Assembly: GCA_045530865.1 (NCBI GenBank)
Contig: JAZSCX010000056.1
Location: 1-12,541, forward strand
DNA: 12,541 bases
DNA from: Avoscillospira sp045530865
Lineage (GTDB): Bacteria; Bacillota; Clostridia; Oscillospirales; Oscillospiraceae
Reading direction: 5' to 3'
Shown here: piece by piece, positions 6,378 to 12,541 of the stretch
Numbering within the stretch: the stretch's first letter is position 1
Layout: each line of letters starts with the position of its first letter
Notes under the pieces: model-generated
What the model saw: only the letters and a program-made list of their open reading frames with translations
The model's database searches: none
Told to the model about the DNA's origin: nothing
Made by a program: the position numbers and the translations under genes

Positions 6378-6542
6378 AATTGATAATTGAAAGTTGACAA
6401 TTGACAATGATGGTATCGGCTCCGCCGATGATTGAAATCAAAAACTGCCATTGGAAGATTGAGACTGCCATTCTCATGGGCAAGAACTGAAAATCAGTCT
6501 CCGAAGGAGACACATTCATTGTCAATTATCAGTTGTCAATTC
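6378..6542. repeat. Heptad-ended hairpin element, copy A (MITE-like), between T-box and hisS
   Basis: The left end (about 6378-6412) is a run of 7-bp units of the type AATTGAC, and the right end (about 6513-6542) is the same in inverted orientation. Just inside each end is a hairpin: ATCGGC-TCC-GCCGAT (6415-6429) and GTCTCC-GAA-GGAGAC (6497-6511). Copy B at 7931-8106 has the same plan with different stem sequences that still pair. The centre contains ACTGCCATT twice and no ORF. It has the form of a non-autonomous inverted-repeat element. It lies in the transcribed 5' leader of hisS, after the T-box terminator. Confidence 0.75.
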
Positions 6543-6577
6543 CTAACCAATCTCCTTACAGAAAGGAAATTATCACC

Positions 6578-7930
6578 ATGGCAATCAAACCCCGTACCCT
6601 CTCGGGCTTCATGGAGCTGCTCCCCGCGCCGCAGGTGCAGATGGAGCGGATCATGGAAGTCCTGCGAACCACCTATTCCCTCTACGGCTTCACGCCGTTG
6701 GACACCCCGGCCATCGAATCCGCCGATGTGCTGCTGGCCAAGGGCGGCGGCGAGACCGAAAAGCAGATCTACCGCTTCCAGAAGGGCGACAGCGATCTGG
6801 CTCTGCGCTTTGACCTGACGGTACCCCTGGCAAAATATGTGGCCATGCACTACGGCGAGCTGTCCTTCCCCTTCCGCCGCTATCAGATCGGCAAGGTCTA
6901 CCGCGGCGAGCGTGCCCAGAGAGGCCGCTTCCGGGAATTCTATCAGGCCGATATCGATATCATCGGCGACGGCAAGCTGGACATCGTCAATGAGGCGGAG
7001 ATCCCCTCCATTATCTATAAGACCTTCCACACGCTGGGTCTGAAGCGGTTCCAGATCCGGGTCAACAACCGCAAGATCCTCAACGGCTTCTACAGCTCTC
7101 TGGGGCTCAGCGAGAAGTCCGGCGACATCATGCGCACCGTGGACAAACTGGAAAAGATCGGCGCGGAAAAGGTCAGCGCCATTCTCACCGAGGAGCTGGG
7201 TCTGGACGGTGCGCAGGCACAGGCCATTCTGGACTTCATGGCCATCACCGGCACCAACGCACAGGTGCTGGAGGCTCTGGAAGGCTACCGCGGCAAGCAC
7301 GAGCTGTTCGATCTGGGTCTGGACGAGCTGACCACCGTGACCAAATATCTGGCTGCCTTTGGCGTGCCGGAGGAGAATTTCGCCGTGGATCTGACCATTG
7401 CCCGCGGGCTGGACTACTATACCGGCACGGTCTATGAGACCTGCATGCTGGATCATCCGGAGATCGGCTCCATCTGCTCCGGTGGCCGGTATGACAATCT
7501 GGCAGAGTATTATATTGAAAAGCAGCTGCCCGGCGTGGGCATTTCCATCGGTCTGACCCGACTGTTTTATGTGCTAGGTGAGCAGAATATGCTTAACGAC
7601 AACTTGAACACCGCTCCTGCCGATGTGCTGGTGCTGCCCATGACCCAGGATCTGGCCCCTGCCATCCGTCTGGCAACGGAGCTGCGGGCACAGGGTATCC
7701 GGGTGCAGCTGTACTGCGAGCAGAAGAAATTTAAGGCCAAGATGTCCTATGCGGACAAGCTGGGCATCCCCTACGCCGTGTTCCTCGGGGAAGATGAGAT
7801 CGCCGCCGGTGCCTGCTCCGTGAAGGATCTGTCCAAGGGCGAGCAGGTCACGGTCCCCGCTGCCGAAGCCGCCGCGCTGATCAAGGCCGGTCTGGCGGAA
7901 AAGAACAGCGGAACTGTTATCGTAGAATAA
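6578..7930 (+). CDS. hisS: Histidyl-tRNA synthetase
   Basis: This 450-aa class II synthetase charges tRNA-His. Motif 2 is VYRGERAQRGRFREFYQADI (108-127). The HisRS-specific motifs are IARGLDYYTG (274-283) and SGGRYDNL (301-308), motif 3 is PGVGISIGLTRL (318-329), and the anticodon-binding domain is at about 348-445. The ATG at 6578 has GAAAGGAAA upstream and starts MAIKPRTLSG. The extension to 6533 is encoded by a repeat arm and is rejected. Motif 2 (REFYQADIDI) resembles eukaryotic/alphaproteobacterial HisRS more than the RQFHQ type of most bacteria. The gene follows a T-box leader and is bracketed by two repeat elements. aspS follows after 232 bp with no terminator seen, so they are probably one operon. 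Confidence 0.96.
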   Translation: MAIKPRTLSGFMELLPAPQVQMERIMEVLRTTYSLYGFTPLDTPAIESADVLLAKGGGETEKQIYRFQKGDSDLALRFDLTVPLAKYVAMHYGELSFPFRRYQIGKVYRGERAQRGRFREFYQADIDIIGDGKLDIVNEAEIPSIIYKTFHTLGLKRFQIRVNNRKILNGFYSSLGLSEKSGDIMRTVDKLEKIGAEKVSAILTEELGLDGAQAQAILDFMAITGTNAQVLEALEGYRGKHELFDLGLDELTTVTKYLAAFGVPEENFAVDLTIARGLDYYTGTVYETCMLDHPEIGSICSGGRYDNLAEYYIEKQLPGVGISIGLTRLFYVLGEQNMLNDNLNTAPADVLVLPMTQDLAPAIRLATELRAQGIRVQLYCEQKKFKAKMSYADKLGIPYAVFLGEDEIAAGACSVKDLSKGEQVTVPAAEAAALIKAGLAEKNSGTVIVE

Positions 7931-8106
7931 CAGTTGACAGTTGAAAATTGACAGTTGACAGTTATGGTATCGCCTTGCGGCGATAATTGAAAAGAGATCT
8001 GACTGCTAACTGTGATTGAAACCGAATTTCTTGCACCAAATTATTTAAATATCGTCCGCAAAGCGGACACCATCATTGTCAATTGTCAACTGTCCATTGT
8101 CAATTC
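7931..8106. repeat. Heptad-ended hairpin element, copy B (MITE-like), between hisS and aspS
   Basis: The element begins directly after the hisS stop codon. The left end (7931-7964) is a run of 7-bp units of the type CAGTTGA. The right end (8071-8106) is heptads of AATTGAC type in inverted orientation. Internal hairpins are ATCGCC-TTGC-GGCGAT (7969-7984) and GTCCGC-AAA-GCGGAC (8054-8068). The orientation and plan equal copy A, but the interior sequence differs. It occupies most of the 232-bp hisS-aspS gap. About 56 bp with a good ribosome binding site remain before aspS. Confidence 0.75.
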
Positions 8107-8162
8107 GATCAGGATTGCAGCTCATCAGTTGCCAATTGCTTACGAAAAGGAGCATACTGAAT

Positions 8163-9941
8163 ATGATGCAAAACCGTACCCATACCTGCAACGAGCTCCG
8201 CATGGAGCATGTGGGCCAGAATGTCAAGATCGTCGGCTGGATGGAAAACGTCCGCGCCGTTGGCGCCAACTTTGCCTTTATGGTCGTCCGTGATTTCTAC
8301 GGCACCACCCAGGTGGTCATTGAGACCGAAGAGATGATGAACGTCATCAAGCCCCTGAACAAGGAAACCACCATCTCCGTGGAAGGCATTGTCCGGGAGC
8401 GCGCCAGCAAGAACCCCAAGCAGGCCACCGGCGATATCGAACTGGTGCCCGAAAAGATTGAGGTGTTGGGCTACTGCAACCACAATGAGCTGCCCTTCGA
8501 GATCAATCGCAGCCGCGACGCCGAAGAGGCTATCCGTCTGAAGCACCGCTATCTGGATCTGCGCAACCCCGCCGTCAAGAGCAACATCATCCTGCGCTGC
8601 AACGTGGTGGCAGCCATCCGCGCCGCCATGACCGCCAAGAACTTCCTCGAAATCACCACCCCCATCCTGACTGCTTCCTCTCCCGTGGGCGCCCGTGACT
8701 ATCTGGTTCCCGCCAGAAAGCATCCCGGCAAGTTCTATGCGCTGCCGCAGGCTCCCCAGCAGTTCAAGCAGCTGCTCATGACCTCCGGTTTCGACCGCTA
8801 TTTCCAGATCGCCCCCTGCTTCCGCGATGAGGACGCCCGCGGCGACCGCACCCCCGGCGAATTCTATCAGCTGGACATGGAAATGGCCTTCGCCTCTCAG
8901 CACGACGTTCTGACCACTCTGGAAGAAGTCCTGATTCCCATTTTCGAGAAGTACGGCAAGTTCGGCAGCCGCGTGTCTCAGGGCCCCCTGCGCCGGATTC
9001 CCTTCAACGAGGCCATGGAGCGCTACGGCTCCGACAAGCCCGACCTGCGTGTGGACCTGGAGATCACCGATATCACCGACACCGTGCAGGGCTGCGGCTT
9101 CGGCCCCTTCGACAGCCCCTGCATCAAGGCCGTGGTGGTGGACAACTTCGATCAGGCCCGCAAGTGGATCGACAAGCTGCTGAAGGACGTGGAAGTCCAG
9201 ACCGGCAACAAGGTCTGCTGGGTCAAGATGGACGACAACGGCGAGCTGACCGGCGGCATTTCCAAGTTCCTGCTGGAGCGCAAGGATGCCCTGACCGAAA
9301 AGCTGAACCTGAAGCCCGGCAGCTTCGTCTGCATGGCAGCCGGTAAGAAGTCTGCCGCCCAGAAGACCGCAGGCGTCGTCCGCAATATGCTGGGCAAGCG
9401 CGTCCCCGGTCACTTCGACGAAGAGCAGTACGCCATGTGCTGGATCGTGGACTTCCCCATGTATGAGATCGGCGAAGAGAGCGGTGAGCTGGAATTCTGC
9501 CACAACCCCTTCTCCATGCCCTCCGGCGGCCTGACCGCTCTGGAAGAGGCCGAAGGCAACACCGAAAAGCTGCTGGCCATCAACGCCCAGCAGTACGATC
9601 TGGTGGTCAACGGCTACGAAACCGCATCCGGCGCCGTCCGGAACCACCGTCCCGAGATCATGGTCAAGGCCTTCCAGATGGTTGGTCTGGGCGAGGCCGA
9701 CGTGAAGGCCAAGTTCCCCGCCATGTACAATGCGTTCACCTACGGTGCACCTCCCCATGCAGGCGCCGCCCCCGGTATCGACCGCATCATCATGCTGCTG
9801 TCCGGTGAGGAGTCCATCCGCGAAGTCATCACCTTCCCCATGAACCAGAAGGCACAGGACGTCATGATGGATGCTCCCTCCGCCGTTTCCCAGAAGCAGC
9901 TGGACGAACTGCACATCGCCCTCGTCCCCGTGGAGGAATAA
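8163..9941 (+). CDS. aspS: Aspartyl-tRNA synthetase
   Basis: This 592-aa class II synthetase charges tRNA-Asp. It has an N-terminal OB-fold anticodon domain (about 1-110), a catalytic core with ALPQAPQQFKQLLM and motif 2 PCFRDEDARGDRTPGEFYQL (218-237), a bacterial-type inserted GAD domain (about 290-420), and motif 3 GAAPGIDRIIMLL (534-546) followed by FPMNQKAQD. The length is normal for bacterial AspRS. AAGGAG at 8147-8152 supports the ATG at 8163, although the adjacent ATG at 8166 is possible. Motifs PGEFYQLD and FPMNQ resemble the alphaproteobacterial type rather than the Bacillus type. It is the second gene of the T-box operon. A non-discriminating activity (also tRNA-Asn) cannot be excluded from sequence. 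Confidence 0.96.
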   Translation: MMQNRTHTCNELRMEHVGQNVKIVGWMENVRAVGANFAFMVVRDFYGTTQVVIETEEMMNVIKPLNKETTISVEGIVRERASKNPKQATGDIELVPEKIEVLGYCNHNELPFEINRSRDAEEAIRLKHRYLDLRNPAVKSNIILRCNVVAAIRAAMTAKNFLEITTPILTASSPVGARDYLVPARKHPGKFYALPQAPQQFKQLLMTSGFDRYFQIAPCFRDEDARGDRTPGEFYQLDMEMAFASQHDVLTTLEEVLIPIFEKYGKFGSRVSQGPLRRIPFNEAMERYGSDKPDLRVDLEITDITDTVQGCGFGPFDSPCIKAVVVDNFDQARKWIDKLLKDVEVQTGNKVCWVKMDDNGELTGGISKFLLERKDALTEKLNLKPGSFVCMAAGKKSAAQKTAGVVRNMLGKRVPGHFDEEQYAMCWIVDFPMYEIGEESGELEFCHNPFSMPSGGLTALEEAEGNTEKLLAINAQQYDLVVNGYETASGAVRNHRPEIMVKAFQMVGLGEADVKAKFPAMYNAFTYGAPPHAGAAPGIDRIIMLLSGEESIREVITFPMNQKAQDVMMDAPSAVSQKQLDELHIALVPVEE

Positions 9942-9944
9942 GAA

Positions 9945-9980
9945 TGAAAGAATCCGCTGCATATGCAGCGGATTCTTTCA
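9945..9980. terminator. 36-bp perfect palindrome after aspS
   Basis: Bases 9945-9962 (starting TGAAAGAATCCG, ending GCAT) are repeated exactly as their reverse complement in 9963-9980. The RNA would form a 16-bp stem with a 4-base loop. It starts 3 bp after the aspS stop. No T-run follows on either strand, so it may be an mRNA-stabilising or processing hairpin, or the first part of a double terminator with 9990-10019. Confidence 0.6.
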
Positions 9981-9989
9981 GCTTGTCAA

Positions 9990-10019
9990 AACAAAACCCG
10001 TCTTTCGGCGGGTTTTGTT
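9990..10019. terminator. Bidirectional intrinsic terminator between aspS and the SPFH gene
   Basis: AACAAAACCCG (9990-10000), an 8-base loop and CGGGTTTTGTT (10009-10019) form an 11-bp stem. Both strands end in T-rich tracts. It lies between the convergent aspS and SPFH genes and can stop transcription from both sides. Confidence 0.85.
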
Positions 10020-10029
10020 GAGGGAAAAC

Positions 10030-10953
10030 TCAATCCTTCGCAAACTCCTTGAGGGAAGTGGCCAGACCGGCCAGACCCTGAATTTCGGAGGGGATGATGA
10101 TCTTGGTGGCCTTGCCGTCGGCAACCTTCTGCATGGATTCCAGCGCCTTCAGCTTGATGACCTGATCGTTGGGGGCAGCCTCGTTCAGCATCTTCACGGA
10201 GTCTGCCAGCGCCTTCTGCACGGCACGGATGGCTTCGGCTTCACCTTCTGCACGGAGGATGGCTGCCTGCTTTTCGGCCTCTGCCTTAAGAATATCGGCC
10301 TGCTTCTCAGCCTCTGCACGGAGCACGGCGGATTCCTTCTCGCCCTCTGCCACCAGAACGGCGGAGCGCTTGGTGCCCTCTGCCTGCAGGATGGCCTGAC
10401 GGCGGTCGCGTTCTGCCTTCATCTGCTTTTCCATGGAGCTCTGGATATCAGCGGGAGGCAGAATGTTCTTCAGCTCCACACGGTTGACTTTGATGCCCCA
10501 GGGATCGGTGACTTCGTCCAGAATGGCGCGCATTTTTGTATTGATCACATCGCGGCTGGTCAGGGTCTGATCCAGCTCCAGATCGCCGATGATGTTACGC
10601 AGGGTGGTGGCTGTCAGGGTCTCCATGGCGACCATGGGGTACTCCACGCCGTAGGTATAGAGCTTGGGATCGGTGATCTGGAAGTAGACCACAGTATCGA
10701 TCTGCATGGTAACGTTATCCTTGGTGATCACAGGCTGGGGGGGATAATCCAGAACCTGCTCCTTCAGGCTGACCTTCTTGGCAACCTTTTCAATGAAGGG
10801 GATCTTGAAGTGGATGCCCACCTCCCAGACGGCGGAAAACGCACCGAGGCGCTCAATGACATAGGCCTTGGACTGCTGCACCACATGGAGGTTGCGGATG
10901 ATCAGGATCAGCAGCAGCACGATCACAGCGATGATGGCAATAACGGGTCCCAT
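10030..10953 (-). CDS. SPFH/stomatin-family membrane protein (QmcA-like)
   Basis: This 307-aa membrane-anchored SPFH (band 7) scaffold protein has one N-terminal hydrophobic segment (about 2-20), an SPFH domain (about 23-180, with QSKAYVIERLGAF, PPQPVITKDNV and TLRNIIGDLELD), and a long charged coiled-coil. Residues 187-241 are five consecutive 11-residue repeats of the pattern A-[IV]-L-x-A-E-[GA]-x-K-x-x, followed by a hydrophobic C-terminal region. Such proteins form membrane-bound rings or cages and organise membrane microdomains. The start at 10953 is preceded by AAAGGAG. It lies 24 bp downstream of an NfeD-like gene, the usual partner of this family, so both are probably one operon read from the promoter at 11464-11492. 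Confidence 0.93.
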   Translation of the reverse strand: MGPVIAIIAVIVLLLILIIRNLHVVQQSKAYVIERLGAFSAVWEVGIHFKIPFIEKVAKKVSLKEQVLDYPPQPVITKDNVTMQIDTVVYFQITDPKLYTYGVEYPMVAMETLTATTLRNIIGDLELDQTLTSRDVINTKMRAILDEVTDPWGIKVNRVELKNILPPADIQSSMEKQMKAERDRRQAILQAEGTKRSAVLVAEGEKESAVLRAEAEKQADILKAEAEKQAAILRAEGEAEAIRAVQKALADSVKMLNEAAPNDQVIKLKALESMQKVADGKATKIIIPSEIQGLAGLATSLKEFAKD

Positions 10954-10977
10954 AGATTTCTCCTTTCTCTTTCGGCG

Positions 10978-11436
10978 TCAGACGCCGGCGGTGGTATGAG
11001 CGGGCTCCACATAGAGCTTGACGCCCTCCATTTTGACAATTTTGACCAGGGTATCCTTTTCCAGAACATCTCCGGTTGCGGAACGGACAGTCCATTCCTT
11101 GCCGTCCAGCTTCAGAGCGCCGGTGCCGCGGATATTATCCACGGTCTGGGTCAGATAGGCTTCCCTGCCGATGGCCATATCGGCGTTGGTGGCAGTCTTT
11201 CTGGGGGAAATAAACTTCCGTACAAAGGGCCGCAGCGCCGCCAGCAATCCGCCGGAGACTACCAGAAATACGATGATCTGCACCCAGGCTCCTGCGCCCA
11301 GAAGATTCGCGATCAGCGCGGCCAGAGAGCCGCCCACGAACCAGATGGAGATCATGTTGACGGTAGAGGCTTCGGCAATGCCGAAGATCACAATGGCCGC
11401 GATCCAGAGCACCCAACTGTATTGATCCACAGGCAT
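10978..11436 (-). CDS. NfeD-family membrane protein
   Basis: This 152-aa protein has three hydrophobic segments (about 8-25, 28-47 and 51-69) and a C-terminal soluble OB-fold domain (about 85-147, GREAYLTQTVDNIRGTGALK). This is the short NfeD type without a serine protease domain. NfeD proteins are encoded next to SPFH proteins and are thought to act with them in the membrane, which is the arrangement here. The ATG at 11436 has AAAGGAG a few bases upstream. It is the first gene of the two-gene operon. Its exact function is unknown in the family. Confidence 0.9.
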   Translation of the reverse strand: MPVDQYSWVLWIAAIVIFGIAEASTVNMISIWFVGGSLAALIANLLGAGAWVQIIVFLVVSGGLLAALRPFVRKFISPRKTATNADMAIGREAYLTQTVDNIRGTGALKLDGKEWTVRSATGDVLEKDTLVKIVKMEGVKLYVEPAHTTAGV

Positions 11437-11463
11437 CTACTCCTTTCTGATAAGTGTAATTTT

Positions 11464-11492
11464 ATTATATCGGAAATTGGGGGCAATGTCAT
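11464..11492 (-). promoter_or_regulatory. Promoter of the nfeD-SPFH operon
   Basis: On the minus strand, ATGACA (11492-11487), a 17-bp spacer and a perfect TATAAT (11469-11464) lie 27 bp upstream of the nfeD ATG. Confidence 0.65.
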
Positions 11493-11568
11493 CAGGAAAT
11501 TTCGGAACGATGTGTAAATTTTTTATAACAATGGGTATCAATCGGAAACAGAGAGATTACAACCCCTC

Positions 11569-11658
11569 TGTGGATAACCTGTGGACAGATGTGCAAAAAT
11601 ACAAAAATCTTAGGGTTTTCCACAATTTTTTGTTGATTTTGGATAATTTGGATAATCT
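11569..11658. other. Cluster of DnaA-box-like sequences in AT-rich intergenic DNA
   Basis: TGTGGATAA (11569-11577) is a perfect DnaA box (TTATCCACA on the minus strand). TGTGGACAG (11580-11588) is a degenerate one, 11 bp away in the same orientation. TTTTCCACA (11616-11624) fits the TTWTNCACA consensus on the plus strand. An AT-rich stretch with TTGGATAAT repeated follows (to about 11657). The adjacent gene is jag, typically near the replication origin. Whether this is part of oriC or a DnaA-titrating cluster cannot be decided here. Confidence 0.5.
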
Positions 11659-11663
11659 TCTGC

Positions 11664-11700
11664 AAAAAACCGCATTGTGCATCGCACAATGCGGTTTTTT
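11664..11700 (-). terminator. Intrinsic terminator of jag
   Basis: Bases 11664-11680 (starting AAAAAACCGC) and 11684-11700 (ending GCGGTTTTTT) form a perfect 17-bp stem with a 3-base loop and T-runs on both strands. It begins one base after the jag stop codon. It could also block rightward transcription, though no rightward gene precedes it closely. Confidence 0.9.
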
Positions 11701-11701
11701 A

Positions 11702-12541
11702 TCAGTTGTACTTGCTGTAGGAAACCACAACGCGGCGGTTGGGCTCGGTGCCCACAGAATAGGTGGTCACATCGGGCACATCCTGCAAAGTGGCATGGAT
11801 CACATGGCGCTCATAGGCGTTCATGGGCTCCAGGGTGATGTTGCGGCGGTACTTGATGACCTTGCCGCACACCTTCTGTGCCAGACGGCGCAGGCTCTCT
11901 TCCCGCTTCAGACGGTAGTTCTCGGCATCCACATTGATGCGGGAACGCTTGTTGCTGTCGCGGTTGATGGTATAATTGGTCAGATGCTGGATGGCATCCA
12001 AGGTCTCGCCCCGGCGGCCAATGAGCATGCCCAGATTTTCACCAACGAGATCTACCTGATAGGTATCGCCCTCGGACTTCCATGCGTGAGGCACGGCATC
12101 GGAGCCCATATGCTCCAGCAGGCCCTTGATAAAGACCTCGATCTGCTTCTCCACGGAGCCTTCGGCGGCGGGAGCATATTCCTTGGGCTCAGCCTTGGGG
12201 GCCTCGGGCTTGGGCTGTGCAGGCTTGGACGCAGGCTTCTTCTTCCGGGGCTGCTCGGGACGGCGCTCGGGCTTGGGGGCTTCCTGCTTGGGAGCTTCGG
12301 CCTTGGGAGCCTCTTCCTTCACAGGAGGCTTGGGGTTGATGGGCTGCAGGGGCTTGGGCTCCTGCTTGGGTTCCTGCTTCTTCGGCTTGCTGCGGGATGC
12401 GGAGGACAGAGCCGGTGCCGGCTTGACTTCCTCATCGGGCGCCTCATAGGTCACCTTGACCTTGGCGGGGCTGGCGCCGAAACCCAGGAACCCGGACTTG
12501 GGATTTTCCAGAACCTCGACAGACACGCTGTCCCGGTCCAT
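11702..12541 (-). CDS. jag: Jag/KhpB (SpoIIIJ-associated) RNA-binding protein, N-terminus outside window
   Basis: The frame runs from the window edge to TGA at 11702-11704 (279 residues visible). The Jag-N domain is cut: VSVEVLENPKSGFLGFG normally follows about 25-30 further residues, so the Met at the edge is probably internal. A long Pro/Lys/Glu/Ala-rich linker (about 36-125) follows. Next come a KH domain with the RNA-binding GRRG loop (GMLIGRRGETLDAIQHL, 171-187) and a C-terminal R3H domain with the R-x3-H motif in YERHVIH (243-249). The protein binds RNA with KhpA and affects cell elongation and division in Gram-positive bacteria. The gene usually follows yidC in the rpmH-rnpA-yidC-jag cluster near oriC, which would lie to the right. 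The linker is longer than in many homologues. Confidence 0.93.
   Translation of the reverse strand: MDRDSVSVEVLENPKSGFLGFGASPAKVKVTYEAPDEEVKPAPALSSASRSKPKKQEPKQEPKPLQPINPKPPVKEEAPKAEAPKQEAPKPERRPEQPRKKKPASKPAQPKPEAPKAEPKEYAPAAEGSVEKQIEVFIKGLLEHMGSDAVPHAWKSEGDTYQVDLVGENLGMLIGRRGETLDAIQHLTNYTINRDSNKRSRINVDAENYRLKREESLRRLAQKVCGKVIKYRRNITLEPMNAYERHVIHATLQDVPDVTTYSVGTEPNRRVVVSYSKYN

Noticed and set aside
6391..6440. TTGACA hexamers in the heptad repeats as promoter -35 boxes
   Set aside because: They arise from the 7-bp repeat itself, and no -10 hexamer occurs at the right distance.
6378..8106. Heptad repeats as a CRISPR array
   Set aside because: The units are 7 bp in direct tandem without spacers, arranged as inverted ends. 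This is not CRISPR architecture.
8109..9962. 617-aa open frame on the minus strand
   Set aside because: It is the antisense shadow of aspS. The composition is typical of a shadow frame, and aspS is unmistakable.
11492..11689. 65-aa open frame on the minus strand between jag and nfeD
   Set aside because: It overlaps the jag terminator, DnaA boxes and nfeD promoter. There is no ribosome binding site or recognisable domain.

Overview
The window reads as chromosome of a GC-rich gut-type clostridium (Bacillota, probably Oscillospirales/Ruminococcaceae). This placement is inferred from a T-box leader in front of aminoacyl-tRNA synthetase genes, GGAGG-type ribosome binding sites, a jag/khpB gene, an IS30-type transposase end, and short dispersed palindromes of a style common in that group. 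No rRNA or tRNA gene was recognised.

Left part (1-3930): the last codons of an IS30-family transposase, then 180 bp of repeat debris, then a leftward three-gene operon for a molybdenum hydroxylase of the xanthine dehydrogenase family. Its order of transcription is FAD subunit, [2Fe-2S] subunit, molybdopterin subunit. The last residues and stop codon of the molybdopterin subunit lie inside a repeat arm. A consensus-like promoter sits upstream of the operon. A 255-bp divergent control region with a 20-bp dyad separates it from an orphan OmpR/PhoB-type response regulator.

Middle (4123-10019): the response regulator, a MinD ATPase with a TTG start, a methylglyoxal synthase-like protein lacking several catalytic residues, and then a complete T-box riboswitch driving hisS and aspS. 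The T-box can be folded in detail. Its specifier loop carries GACAC, which contains GAC (Asp) at the canonical place and an overlapping CAC (His), matching the two genes downstream. Its antiterminator and terminator are mutually exclusive, and a dispersed palindrome sits in the antiterminator apical loop. Two related elements of about 165-175 bp, with ends built from 7-bp tandem repeats and internal hairpins, lie directly before and after hisS. The two synthetases look like alphaproteobacterial/eukaryote-like types rather than the usual Bacillus types. A 36-bp perfect palindrome and a bidirectional terminator end the operon.

Right part (10030-12541): a leftward nfeD - SPFH/stomatin operon with its own promoter, an AT-rich intergenic region with several DnaA-box-like sequences, and a 3' part of jag/khpB (leftward, cut by the window edge) with a strong terminator. 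Jag usually belongs to the rpmH-rnpA-yidC-jag cluster near oriC, so the DnaA boxes deserve attention.

No wholly new protein system is evident. The most unusual material is RNA/DNA-level: the T-box with a dual specifier and an inserted palindrome, the heptad-ended elements flanking hisS, and the altered active site of the MgsA-like protein.
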